Under the pieces are notes generated by a model. That model had not been told where the DNA came from and searched no databases. It saw only the letters and a program-made list of their open reading frames with translations. Of a stretch of 64,000 bases of DNA, positions 1-9,705 are shown piece after piece (within the stretch, counting starts at the first letter, position 1; each line of letters opens with the position of its first letter). A program made the translations under genes and the position numbers. Origin of the DNA: Stenocarpella maydis (lineage: Eukaryota > Ascomycota > Sordariomycetes > Diaporthales > Diaporthaceae); assembly GCA_002270565.1 (NCBI GenBank), contig NQMI01000020.1, forward strand, positions 299,750 to 363,749, given 5' to 3'.

Positions 1-1990
1 AACCCACTATACTATACCAAAGAAAATTTATAGTAATAATATATATATTTTAGGAATAGCAATACTACCTTATAGGAGCTAAAAATCAGATCAAACTCTA
101 CATAAATCATAAGAATCTTACAACCTTTATAATAACTAAGACTCTCAATAAACAACAAGCTAAATATATAGAGTTCTTATTACAATTTAATATCAAGATT
201 ATCCATATAAACGGAATCAAAAACACAAGAGAAAACACACTTAATTAAAGACCCAACCATAAGGATAAGGATTCATCTATAGAATAAATAGTATTCAAAA
301 TCCAAGAGAATAAAAGCCTTATTCTTAACTACAAACTTAATACCATAATCAGGGTTAACTTTCAAACCAGAAAAACCTCTACTAATCCAAAGGAACAAGA
401 TAAGTTACTTATAAAAATACATAGGGCACCAGCACACAACCACCAAGGTATTATAGCAACAATCAAAAGGATTTAGCAGAATTACTAAATCCTCAACCTT
501 AAAAAGAAGGTTCAGAACATCATTAACAAATGCAACTCATGCAATAAAAACAAGGCCTCCAGATACAAGCCATATAGACTATTAAAACCCCTACTAATAC
601 CCATAGCTATATAATTATCCATTAGCCTAGACTTCATCATTAAGCTACTTCTCTCATAAGAACCCTTAACTAAAGTACTATACAACAGTATTCTAGTAGT
701 AGTCTGTAGACTAAGCAAATATATATATTTCATACCATACAAGAAAGCTAGCACTACAGAAGAACTTGCATACATATTCTTATAAATCATTATAAGCAAC
801 TATAGAATACTATATAAAATCATCTCAAATAGAGATAAGCTCTTTACATCAAACTTTTAGAAGTTACTAATAAAGCAACTTAGAGCAAAGCACAAGCTCT
901 TAACAACTACATATCTACAAACAGACAAATAAATAAAACAAATCAACCAGATTATAGAATAATACCTCTAATACTATATTAACCAATTATAGGATAATTA
1001 GGTTAAATTACTACTATTAGCATAGTTTGCCTACAACAGCACAACTACCAGCACAACTAAGTAGTCACCTTTCTTTGCACTCTACAGATACAAACCCCAG
1101 GCATACTATAAATCACTACTAAACAACACCCCAGCAGAATTACCGGAACAAAAAGCAATACAAATTAAACAAATCTAGAAGAATATCTAAGCAGAACTTT
1201 CTTTTATATAAAAATAAATATCAAAATATATAAATCAGAAAAAAATTAAGGGACCAATTCTTAAAAAGGGAGATAAGGTTTACCTTCTTTACTAAAACAT
1301 TAAAACCAAGCAACCTAGCAAAAAGCTTAACTATAAGAAAATCAGCCCCTTCAAAATTTCAAGAAAACTTTCAGATATCAACTATAAACTCTCGCTACCT
1401 AAAGAAATAAAATAACACCCAATCTTTCATATCTCACTATTAAAACCAGCACACAAAAACATAAAACTCAAAATATAAATTAAAACACTTAATAAATATA
1501 GTAAGAAATATAAAGTAGAAAACATTATAGACTTAAGATAGCACTAAAAAATAATAGAATACCTTATTAAGTAGAAAGGCTATAACTTTAATAAAAATAT
1601 ATAAAAACCAACCCAAAACTTAACCTACTATTACAATAAACTCAAAAAGTACTATATGCAAATCACTACAAAATAGTCCTAGAAACTAGGAATACAGCCT
1701 AAAAACCCCACATATAATAAACTATAATAGACCAACATTATAATAAAACTATATAACAAACCCTAGCTTTCACAGCTAAAATAAGGAAAACAACTAACAA
1801 AAAACTAATCACAATAGGAATAACTAAAAGTCAGCAACCAGTCACCCCATTCAACCAACAACCCAAATACCAATCACACCCAAAACCCATCTAAATAAAT
1901 ACCAGTATCCATACCCCACACCCCAGCAAATACTAATCACAGGAAAACAAGATCAGAACAACACAACACAACCAGTAAACCAAAGACAGC
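1..1990 (+). mobile_element. RIP-degraded Ty3/gypsy chromovirus, 3' part of pol (integrase and chromodomain)
   Basis: Read on the plus strand through many stops, this gives the end of an RNase H/connection region, then an integrase. The zinc-binding part has a C-x2-C pair (CNSC near 530-541) after histidines near 430. The core has LDFIIK near 628 and later NSILVVV and FTSNF-like blocks (about 680-860). A chromodomain-like segment (about 1500-1640) reads VENI, YLIK and KGYNF with stops where tryptophans are expected. Nearly all damage is C-to-T or G-to-A, so it is RIP debris, not a working gene. The element runs off the left end of the window. Its 3' LTR is probably the one at about 4383-4843, with later insertions between. 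The family resembles fungal chromodomain gypsy elements; the exact family was not identified. Confidence 0.85.
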
Positions 1991-2135
1991 TCTGATGAAT
2001 TTGTGCTATAGAATAGCATTCAGTTCAGCGTGTGTTTCGGCAGGGTCGCAGTGCGGTGCTCTGAGGCGAATTGGGACGATTGACAATGGTCTGGACAACT
2101 TTGTATTGAATTAAGTTGGGCTTCTGTAAGCCCTC

Positions 2136-2145
2136 CTTATATACC
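2136..2145 (-). promoter_or_regulatory. TATA-like box of the solo LTR
   Basis: On the minus strand the LTR reads GGTATATAAG downstream of the 25-bp repeats and upstream of the end of the LTR. This is the usual U3 promoter layout. It recurs in the copies at 2978 and 61187, and partly in the copy at 55549. Confidence 0.5.
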
Positions 2146-2474
2146 CTCCGACGTCGTCTCACCCCTGGGCACGCTGCGGTAGGCTCTGGTGCAAATTTGC
2201 AAATGCCGGAAAATTCGCCCTTCCAACACACCATCTTTGGTTCCAAGCAACCAGCCAACCATAGCCCTAGCAATACCCAAATTAAGTACATATAAACTTC
2301 AGAAATCAAGCTATCCAATGCACTAAGTCATATACTTTTTGGGTAAGAAATAAGGGTAATGCAGAGGTCTGAATTAAGGTGCAAATGCAGGCCAAAATAA
2401 TCGACTCACGGCCACCAAACTCATCTTGCGTCACGCACGCACTGGGCGTACTTAGCGAAAATCGCCTGACTCGC

Positions 2475-2549
2475 AAGTCTAGGGTAACTCCTTGCTAGGA
2501 AGTCTAGGGTAACTCCTTACAACGAAGTCTAGGGTAACTCCTTGCACGG
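2475..2549. repeat. Three 25-bp tandem units in the LTR
   Basis: Units of 25 bp begin AAGTCTAGGG and differ only in their last few bases. The same array is present at 3466-3540 and 61671-61745. The copy at 63816 has a single unit, so the array varies in length between copies. Confidence 0.85.
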
Positions 2550-2910
2550 AGTACCAACGCCCTGCTGAGCGGTTCCGTTTAACAACAGCTAGAGACCAGG
2601 ACCAATCAAACAACAATCCAACAAGTTTCATTCCTAATAACAAGAATCAGGCATTAAGATAAGCTACCCACAAGCGCATTTCCTTCACCACCCTCATTAC
2701 CAATACCCACAAATTCAGACCAATTAGTATCATCACCCATCAAGGAACTTCAATTAAAAACTCCTACTTCACCCTCAGAATGCAACCACGCCTCCTATAC
2801 CACCATCCCACTAGCCCCCTTAGTAGAACTTTAGCGAATAACCTTAGCAAACTACTCAACAATCTACCTCCGCTCTACTTCAGCCTCCTCCATTTCCATA
2901 CGCTCCAACT

Positions 2911-2911
2911 N
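2911..2911. other. Assembly joint (single N) between duplicated blocks
   Basis: A single N separates the end of copy A from the start of copy B of a roughly 985-bp duplication. The base before and the base after belong to opposite ends of the same repeat unit. Confidence 0.9.
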
Positions 2912-3901
2912 AGCAAATACTAATCACAGGAAAACAAGATCAGAACAACACAACACAACCAGTAAACCAAAGACAGCTCTGATGAATTTGTGCTATAGAA
3001 TAGCATTCAGTTCAGCGTGTGTGTGTTTCGGCAGGGTCGCAGTATGGTGCTCTGAGGCGAATTGGGACGATTGACAATGGTCTGGACAACTTTGTATTGA
3101 ATTAAGTTGGGCTTCTGTAAGCCCTCCTTATATACCCTCCGACGTCGTCTCACCCCTGGGCACGCTGCGGTCGGCTCTGGTGCAAATTTGCAAATGCCGG
3201 AAAATTCGCCCTTCCAACACACCATCTTTGGTTCCAAGCAGCCAGCCAACCATAGCCCTAGCAATGCCCAAATTAAGTACATACAAACTTCAGAAATCAG
3301 GCTATCCAATGCACTAAGTCATATACTTTTTGGGTAAGAAATAAGGGTAATGCAGAGGTCTGAATTAAGGTGCAAATGCAGGCCAAAATAATCGACTCAC
3401 GGCCACCAAACTCATCTTGCGTCACGCACGCACTGGGCGTACTTAGCGAAAATCGCCTGACTCGCAAGTCTAGGGTAACTCCTTGCTAGGAAGTCTAGGG
3501 TAACTCCTTACAACGAAGTCTAGGGTAACTCCTTGCACGGAGTACCAACGCCCTGCTGAGCGGTTCCGTTTAACAACAGCTAGAGACCAGGACCAATCAA
3601 ACAACAATCCAACAAGTTTCATTCCTAATAACAAGAATCAGGCATTAAGATAAGCTACCCACAAGCGCATTTCCTTCACCACCCTCATTACCAATACCCA
3701 CAAATTCAGACCAATTAGTATCATCACCCATCAAGGAACTTCAATTAAAAACTCCTACTTCACCCTCAGAATGCAACCACGCCTCCTATACCACCATCCC
3801 ACTAGCCCCCTTAGTAGAACTTTAGCGAATAACCTTAGCAAACTACTCAACAATCTACCTCCGCTCTACTTCAGCCTCCTCCATTTCCATACGCTCCAAC
3901 T
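2912..3901. repeat. Direct duplication, copy B
   Basis: Second copy of the 1925-2910 block, starting directly after the N at 2911. It continues past copy A into unique sequence near 3902. Its LTR is closer to the LTR at 61187 than copy A's LTR is, because copy A carries extra G-to-A changes. Confidence 0.85.
2978..3575 (-). mobile_element. Solo LTR, TGTTAAACGG family, copy 2
   Basis: 598 bp with the same ends and the same ACAGC target-site duplication (2973-2977 and 3576-3580) as copy 1, because the whole surrounding block is duplicated. It has four extra bases in a GT run near 3018 and fewer G-to-A changes than copy 1. The recurrent minus-strand ORF here has 100 codons and encodes a hydrophobic start followed by a Cys- and Arg-rich stretch. 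That ORF lies within the LTR, so a protein product is doubtful. Confidence 0.8.
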
Positions 3902-4190
3902 CCTCCACCAACGAAAAACCACAATATATCACGCGCTTCTACTTTTTTAACCAAATACAATCTTACTTAATCAAACAAGCTAGCTTAAGGTATATAGCCT
4001 CCATCTTATTACAAAGCTTCTAGCGCTACTTCACAATATTTCAAAGCTTAGCAACAGACGGACCAAACACATTATATCCCGAAAGGTTCTAATAAACGCA
4101 CTCATAATAACAACTAAAGTACTACTTAAAGGCTTAGCAACTCTCCCCAAGACCCCAAGACTCACAAGAAGAACATGCTAGCATATTAAT
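3581..4190 (-). pseudogene. RIP-degraded relic of a coiled-coil protein gene
   Basis: On the minus strand one frame stays readable from about 4180 to about 3590, interrupted by TAG/TAA where Gln, Trp or Arg codons are expected. It shows an early segment with SSCESWGLG, a middle part rich in Lys and Arg, then a Glu-rich amphipathic stretch (ELERMEMEEAEVERR) and a tail with DDTNWSEFVGIG. The heptad-like charge pattern suggests a coiled coil. The relic is cut by the LTR insertion at its 3' end. I do not recognise the family. Proteins with a short coiled coil before an acidic Trp-containing tail are common as fungal hypotheticals in repeat-rich DNA, so it may be cargo of a transposon or a captured host gene. 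Confidence 0.5.
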
Positions 4191-4382
4191 ACAGTTTGCC
4201 ATAATAACTTATAGTAATATATAATAATTTACAGTTAACTTCAAAATATTAAACTTCTAAATACAAGACTTCATAACCCTACCCAATATAATAAATTAAA
4301 AAGGAGTAGACGAAAACATAGATAAGCAAAAATAACTTACAAAATACCATTAAGGACAAAAGAAGCAAGAAGGGAGATAGTA

Positions 4383-4843
4383 TTATAAGCCAACACATAC
4401 TAACGGCTAACTACTGCAAAAGACAACCCCGCAGGTCAGAAAGTAGCCCCCAAAAGAAGCACTCCACCTAATCCAATCAGTAACACCACCTTACCAGAGT
4501 TAGGATCAGGAACCCACCACAACTTCAGTCAGTTAGAACGAAGCCCACAAAGCCAAAAGGGCAGCTTCAGTCAATCAGGATAAAGCTAGCAAAGCCATCA
4601 CCAAATACAAATAAAGAGTCAGAATATATATACAAACATAATCATCACCACAATAGATAGTTTTTATAAAACAGACTCTTCAATCATCAATCTAAATATT
4701 CAATCCCAACATTGAATAGCCTTACCGCTAGTGATTATTATCAGCCAACAATCTTGCTCAACAACCGCCTAATAACATATTCCAAACATAAACCCCTAAT
4801 CTTTCAGGTTTAACATACTCGGAAACCCTCTGATCATTACCTA
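4383..4843 (+). mobile_element. RIP-degraded LTR related to the LTR at 62172
   Basis: The segment aligns by eye with 62172-62622. Shared blocks include the GGCTAA-C-ACT-C-GAAGACAACCCC region near the start, the ATATATACAAA block, the AGACTCTT-A-TCATCAATCTAA block and a GGTTTAA end. The start TATTATAAGCC would be TGTTATGA before RIP. It probably is the 3' LTR of the chromovirus whose integrase lies at 300-1640. Boundaries are approximate. Confidence 0.65.
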
Positions 4844-5404
4844 TATGAGTTATATAGCTGGAGTGTCTATAGCTAGTTATTATGGTTAGTACTATACTGC
4901 CCTGCTAGCTGGTAATTACCTACTACTATTGCTATAAACCTAATCATAATATAGGGAATAAAGATACTAATAAAATATATAAGGCGGAAGTAATGGAATA
5001 AAGGTATCTAGTTAGGTAATGGCTTAGCCCTAGCTAGATAGTGGAGATAAAGCTGTAAGTGGCCCCAAGCAATGTGATTATGTCACCAGGGCTGTCGCTG
5101 TGAATGGTCACATTGCTTGGCTTGCGATCCATGACAGCAGATTGGTCCGCGAAACCATGAGCTGAAAAGGATCACTGATCCTCTGTCGCCGCCCCATACC
5201 TAGGTATCTGCCTAATCCGGCGGCAAATCGTCAACTTTAACCTGGTATTTATCAAAATTGTGCCTTGCCCTGCAGAGATTCTGATCTGGACATTCCATCA
5301 GATGGCACCGTGACACCAAGATCAGGCTCTGTGCGTGCTCCACGTCGGCACATCGCACCAGCTGGAGAGCGCATGCAGACGACTCTCAGCTGTGATCCCC
5401 GGCC
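4844..5404. promoter_or_regulatory. Boundary of the AT-rich block and upstream region of the Zn2Cys6 gene
   Basis: Base composition changes from transposon-like AT-rich sequence to gene-like sequence at about 5050. The stretch holds a perfect 13-bp inverted repeat (5065-5077 and 5108-5120) and a TACCTAGGTA palindrome at 5197-5206. No coding signal was found before the ATG at 5405. Confidence 0.5.
5065..5120. repeat. Perfect 13-bp inverted repeat with 30-bp spacer
   Basis: CCAAGCAATGTGA at 5065-5077 is mirrored by TCACATTGCTTGG at 5108-5120. It could form a hairpin, be the ends of a very small non-autonomous element, or be a paired binding site about 285 bp before the regulator gene. Confidence 0.75.
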
Positions 5405-6757
5405 ATGGCTTCCCGATGGCACGGAGACAGAAGCCGGCCGGCCAAGGTCGGGCACCGGAAATCCCGGAATGGGTGTCTCAAGTGCAAGTCCCGCCGGGTC
5501 AAGTGCGACGAGAAACACCCGGTTTGTGGCAACTGCCATCGTTTGCAGATGGAATGCTCATGGCCAAGCACCTCTCAAGACCACGGGCATCAACAGCAAT
5601 TGCTGCCAACACCTTCTTCCAGCCGGCAAACGGGTCTCTCACCTTCGGCCGACAGCACCGGCGCAGGACCTTCTACGGCACACGCCCCCGAGCAGGCCGT
5701 CACCCTACCGGGCTGGCCGCAGTGGGCCAACAATGAGAACATCCTTGCTCAGACGAGTTTGACACTGGACGGCCCTAATCACCTCAATATGCCAGAGTCA
5801 AAGTCCCGAAGGATGATGGAGCACCGCTTGATGCAGAATTGGTTTCTCAATGCTCACAACCCCTTCCGACTCAACCCAGCACCTTACTGGAAGGATATAT
5901 GGGTCAAGACAATGCCTGAGATCGCCCTAAGCCACGACAATATGCTCTTTGGTATCTGTGCGCTCTCCGCCACGAACATCCTCCGCTCCGACCCCGAGGA
6001 CAAAGAGATACACGCCGCTCGAGACAGCTACTTCGTAGCAGCCCTCCGGGCACAGCGGGAGGAGGTCGCGACACTGTCTGTCGAGACCGCCGAGGTCGTA
6101 TGCTTCGGCGCCCTGCTCATCTCAATCACGGTATTTGCGATGTTGCAGGAGCGCAGCCTGACGCCGTACCAGCCGCCAATGGACTGGCTCAAGCTGGGCC
6201 GCGGCGCAGGCATCGTCATCCGGCAGAGCGTGCAGACCATCCTCACCCTGTCCCAGGAGTCCCGCCACTCCGCGCTGATGAACGCGACCAACGCATACCC
6301 GTACCTCGGCCGGGACGAGGCCTACTTCAGCCCGGAACACCGCGTCGACTTCCAGAACGTGCTCACGCAGCACCTGCCGTCCGGTGACGACTGGGCCGAC
6401 GGCGAGACGCGGGAGGCATACGAGAAGACACTCAGTTATGTCGGCAGCATCCAGAGCGCAATCAGCCAGGGCGAGCCGGTATATTCCATCGCGAGGCGCA
6501 TCCAGGCCTTCCCGCTCCTGATACCGTCCAGGTATGCCGAGCTGCTGGCGTCCCTGCGGCCCCGCGCGCTGGTGGTGCTGGCACATTTCTTTGCGGTCGT
6601 GGCGCAGGTGCACAATGTGTGGTGGCTGGGCGACGAGCCCTTCAGAGGCGAGGAGACGACCTCGATGAGGGAGATCCGCGCTATCAAGGATGCGCTTCCA
6701 CGGCAGTGGCTGAGCACTATGGTATGGCCGCTGGATGTGGTGGAGTTGAAGCACTAA
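5405..6757 (+). CDS. Zn(II)2Cys6 fungal transcription factor
   Basis: The 450-residue protein is a nuclear DNA-binding regulator by family. The binuclear zinc cluster is near the N-terminus, with six cysteines at about residues 24, 27, 34, 41, 44 and 51 in the spacing C-x2-C-x6-C-x6-C-x2-C-x6-C, preceded by a basic KSRNG stretch. This arrangement is typical of the UPC2/sterol-regulator-like branch. A Gln/Ser-rich linker follows, then a mostly helical region of about 320 residues fitting the fungal transcription-factor regulatory domain. The ORF is uninterrupted. The ATG at 5405 lies in a good context (GGCCATGG) and is close before the cluster. As the only zinc-cluster gene in the window, it may regulate the NRPS-like gene at 12037-15301. 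That is inference from position only. Confidence 0.9.
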   Translation: MASRWHGDRSRPAKVGHRKSRNGCLKCKSRRVKCDEKHPVCGNCHRLQMECSWPSTSQDHGHQQQLLPTPSSSRQTGLSPSADSTGAGPSTAHAPEQAVTLPGWPQWANNENILAQTSLTLDGPNHLNMPESKSRRMMEHRLMQNWFLNAHNPFRLNPAPYWKDIWVKTMPEIALSHDNMLFGICALSATNILRSDPEDKEIHAARDSYFVAALRAQREEVATLSVETAEVVCFGALLISITVFAMLQERSLTPYQPPMDWLKLGRGAGIVIRQSVQTILTLSQESRHSALMNATNAYPYLGRDEAYFSPEHRVDFQNVLTQHLPSGDDWADGETREAYEKTLSYVGSIQSAISQGEPVYSIARRIQAFPLLIPSRYAELLASLRPRALVVLAHFFAVVAQVHNVWWLGDEPFRGEETTSMREIRAIKDALPRQWLSTMVWPLDVVELKH

Positions 6758-7052
6758 GGCATGTTCGACGGGTCAGACTTGTACCGAAGGCGCGAGAGAC
6801 GTACAATTCTCATGCCCTATGCCATCTCTACGTAGGAACGTAAGTGACGAGTAGAACACAGACATCCAGTTGCTTGCATATCACTGACAAGGGTTCGGTG
6901 TTACAAATGGATGAGACAGGGGATGTAGGCTGATCCAGGATAACAGAACTTGAAAAGCCAAGATTGCTCAGGAGACTGGCTGCCGTGAACTCTATGTGAA
7001 ACTGGCGATATCCAAACATGAAAAGATTCAAAAGATTCATCAAGTATGACGC

Positions 7053-8001
7053 TCACTGCTCCTTCTCCCTCTCTGCCTTCATCTTCAAGTCCTCCTCCTC
7101 ATTCTTAGGCACCTTAACAAAAGCTGGCACCGTCACGGCGTTCAGCTTGCGGAAGGCCTGCGGTACATCGTCAGCAGCAGCTCCACCGTGGGACACGAGA
7201 GCATGGGCGCGGCGCTGCGCCTACCAGCAAGGGCGACCACCAGCTCAACGTGCAGAAAGCCCACCAGGCGACCTCGGCCCCCGTCCTGGCAGCCCACCGC
7301 GCCGCGGTGAACGGGTTGAGGGTCCAACCCCGGGGGTTACTCACATCGCTGACGGCGCCCGAGGGGAGCTCGCCGTTCCACCGGTCCTCGACCTTGTCGA
7401 TCTTGCCGTCCTGGCCGACGTGGATCCTAACGACGGAGTCCATGACCTTCTCCTGCTTGACGCCCTTGACGACGTACTTGTTGCTCATGTCCAGCTCGAT
7501 CGGGTTGCCTGCAGAATTGACCCGGTGTGACTGGAGCTGGATGGGATTGAAAAGGGCCGGGAGGCCGTAGAACTGAGCTGTGTACTTTGAGTAGCCAGTA
7601 GCGACTGTGATGTTGTCCGTGAACGTCGCATCCTTGTTCCACAGGCTGAAGTGCTTGAGGGTTGGGTTGCCCTCAAAGAGCTGGTGGAGACTTTAGCATG
7701 GCCTCTTTACAGACGCGGTCTTTACCAAATGGATATGGAACCATACATCAAGCACAGAGCCGACCAGAACCTTTTGCTGTTCTGAGAGGCTCACCCCAGG
7801 TGCAGTTTCGATGTTCGTCCTCTTAATGCCGATTGAGGAGAAGGAAGGCGCACTAGCATCTGCTGAGGCCTGAGCCTGGGCAGTTTCTGATGGGTTGCCG
7901 GTAGCCATGGTTCTGAGCGAGAATGGGGCTTGTCTGGAGGTTGAAATTCGGCTGGGGACGTGTCTGGAAGCAAGGGATAATGAGGATGGCCTTGGTGGCA
8001 T
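7053..8001 (-). CDS. SnoaL/NTF2-like fold protein (three exons)
   Basis: Proposed exons on the minus strand are 7747-8001, 7345-7680 and 7053-7157, giving 231 residues. The introns of 66 and 187 bp have clear signals (GTATGG...CACCAG and GTGAGT...CCGCAG) and keep frame. The core reads like a fungal SnoaL/NTF2-like cone: a start helix (LSEQQKVLVGSVLDLFEGN), LWNKDATFTDNI, a Tyr-rich middle, then strands with VVRIHVGQDGKI and VEDRWNGELP. Members are small cyclases, isomerases or orphan proteins, so no reaction can be assigned. About 60 residues before the domain are Ser/Arg-rich and lack acidic residues, which could be a mitochondrial targeting peptide. A second Met starts just before GNPSE, so a shorter form is possible. 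It lies tail to tail with the Zn2Cys6 gene. Confidence 0.8.
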
Positions 8002-9705
8002 GACACGAAATATTATTCTCGACTGAAAGTTTCCAACTTGAAAGCGAAACGGCGTCTTTACTGGAGTTAGAGTAGAAGTCGATGGGCTTGCCTTTATTCG
8101 GGTTGTAATATCCAGACAGGAAGATGTCATTTTACTGTGCCATAAGCGTGTCGTCACGACTACGGATGCGGCTTGCGCCCTTTGACGTCAACGACATTCC
8201 CCAAGACGGGTCGGCCCGGGTAGGGGGGGCATGTTTAACTTGGTCACCAAAAACTCTTTGAACGTATTTCCAGCCTTTCCAGCACCCCAGGGAATTGCTC
8301 TCCCTGAAAGTGTGTCAGTGGGCTGGTCTGTAAGTAGAGATATTCTTTTTATTCCAGGTTCCAAGTCAAATATCATGGGGTCTAGGCGCTAAACAGACTA
8401 ACGTTAATATTACCTTTAACAAATAAATTAACCTTACCTAGGTAAGTATTAAGAATCGTACATAGTCTAAGTGGTGTTGGTCCGAGGAAGGGCTTGCGGT
8501 GCCCCGGGAGTGTATATCAGGAGAGGTCTTGTAGGGTAGTCCGGGGAACTTCTCCGAAGTCCCCGACACAGCAAAATACACCCGGGGCGGGCCTCTATTC
8601 ACCTCAGTGCTCATTTGTTTATCAGAACCCTAGCGCTGTGGTTAACGTCCACAGGTACCCTCGATTGTTCAAGGCGAAAGTAGTTGTATCGGCCCAACTT
8701 ATTATGCAATCCAATTGCCAGATTATTCATACCAAGGATCGCGATACGACCTATGCGCTTATCCAGAAGAAATCCGCCCATTTCCGTATTCACTTTTCCA
8801 AGTCTACCTGATCTCAACCTTGTCTGAAAAAAGTTCCATCCGGCCCTTTCTTGTAATCAAGAGTTAAAGGCCTGGGGCTTTGGGGTCGTCAGCACGAGGC
8901 GTACAATCCACAAGATAGTTGGTTGTTTCAGGTGGGATGCGTCCTTATAAAGGGACGTTGATGGGATCGTAAAGAATGTGCAGATGGTAAGGGCCCAATT
9001 TGCTGCTGCGAAAAAACGCCATGATCATCAGCGTAATCCCTATAGGACGTGCACGCCAGTCTACGATGTCTGCTTTAGCTAGTTGTTAAGTTAAATTGAT
9101 TGTTCTTAACTGTGGGTTTTAGAGCTTGGACCTGCAGATAATGGGAAATACATTTGGAAAACAATTTCTTTACGTATATATTTTATCTGCCTAATTTTTG
9201 TAATGGGGATGATGCGATATCCGCGTGTCTACAGATGAACGTTGAAATTGATGATTTGCCAGGCACTGATCACCACACTCACCAAGTGATGGTCGGAATT
9301 TGGTGACAAACACAGGAGGAGCCTTCCTTGGCAATGCTGCACTGGAAGATGTGCCTGATTTGAGTCACTATGGTAGGAATAGTAAAACTTGGGAATGTCA
9401 AAACTGTTGGCTTCGTTTCGGATGGCACCTTTAGTTGAATGTATCATACGGATTCATACCAAGACACCTGCAGGAGGCCCACCAAGTAACGCACGGACCA
9501 CATCAGGTGTATTTACGGCAAACTTAACTCGTGCGACCTTGCTGCACACCCCGGCATCTATCGCTCTGTTTGGACGGACTACAAGCCAACAGTGATCTGA
9601 AACCGTCAATGAAAGGCGGATCGTATGCACTGTCTGGATTCTGACCACGAAATACCTCTGTCCTGACTACATTCATCCGGCACCTGCATCTGGTTAGCGG
9701 TCGCT
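8002..9705. other. Intergenic region between divergent genes
   Basis: About 1.7 kb separate the minus-strand SnoaL-like gene and the plus-strand hydrolase-like gene. It should hold both promoters. There is a TACCTAGGTA palindrome at 8435-8444, and AT-rich stretches near 8400-8460 and 9080-9200. ORFs here are short, overlap on both strands and show no family features. No RNA gene was recognised. Confidence 0.5.

Larger units (their letters stand above)
1991..2584 (-). mobile_element. Solo LTR, TGTTAAACGG family, copy 1
   Basis: This 594-bp element is bounded on the minus strand by TGTTAAACGG and TTCATCAGA. It is flanked by 5-bp direct repeats ACAGC (1986-1990 and 2585-2589), a target-site duplication. 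It holds three 25-bp tandem units (2475-2549), a TATA-like motif and a minus-strand ORF of 97 codons that recurs in other copies. No internal retrotransposon body is attached, so it reads as a solo LTR. It is much less AT-rich than its surroundings, so it inserted after most RIP damage to the host element. The 3' end CAGA instead of CA is unusual; a 6-bp duplication with end CAG is also possible. Confidence 0.8.
1925..2910. repeat. Direct duplication, copy A (joined by a single N to copy B)
   Basis: The block, made of left flank, LTR and right flank, is repeated at 2912-3901. The flanks look identical in the two copies. The LTRs inside differ by several transitions, one transversion and a 4-bp GT expansion. 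The copies are joined at an N at 2911. This could be a real tandem duplication, but the N at the seam suggests two overlapping contigs placed end to end. Confidence 0.85.

Noticed and set aside
1991..2584. The recurrent 97-100 codon ORF as a real gene
   Set aside because: It lies wholly inside the LTR, overlaps the TATA region and is conserved only because the LTR copies are young.
5265..5762. Plus-strand ORFs of 165 and 133 codons overlapping the start of the Zn2Cys6 gene
   Set aside because: They run in other frames over the zinc cluster coding sequence, have Arg/Pro-rich shadow composition and no motifs.
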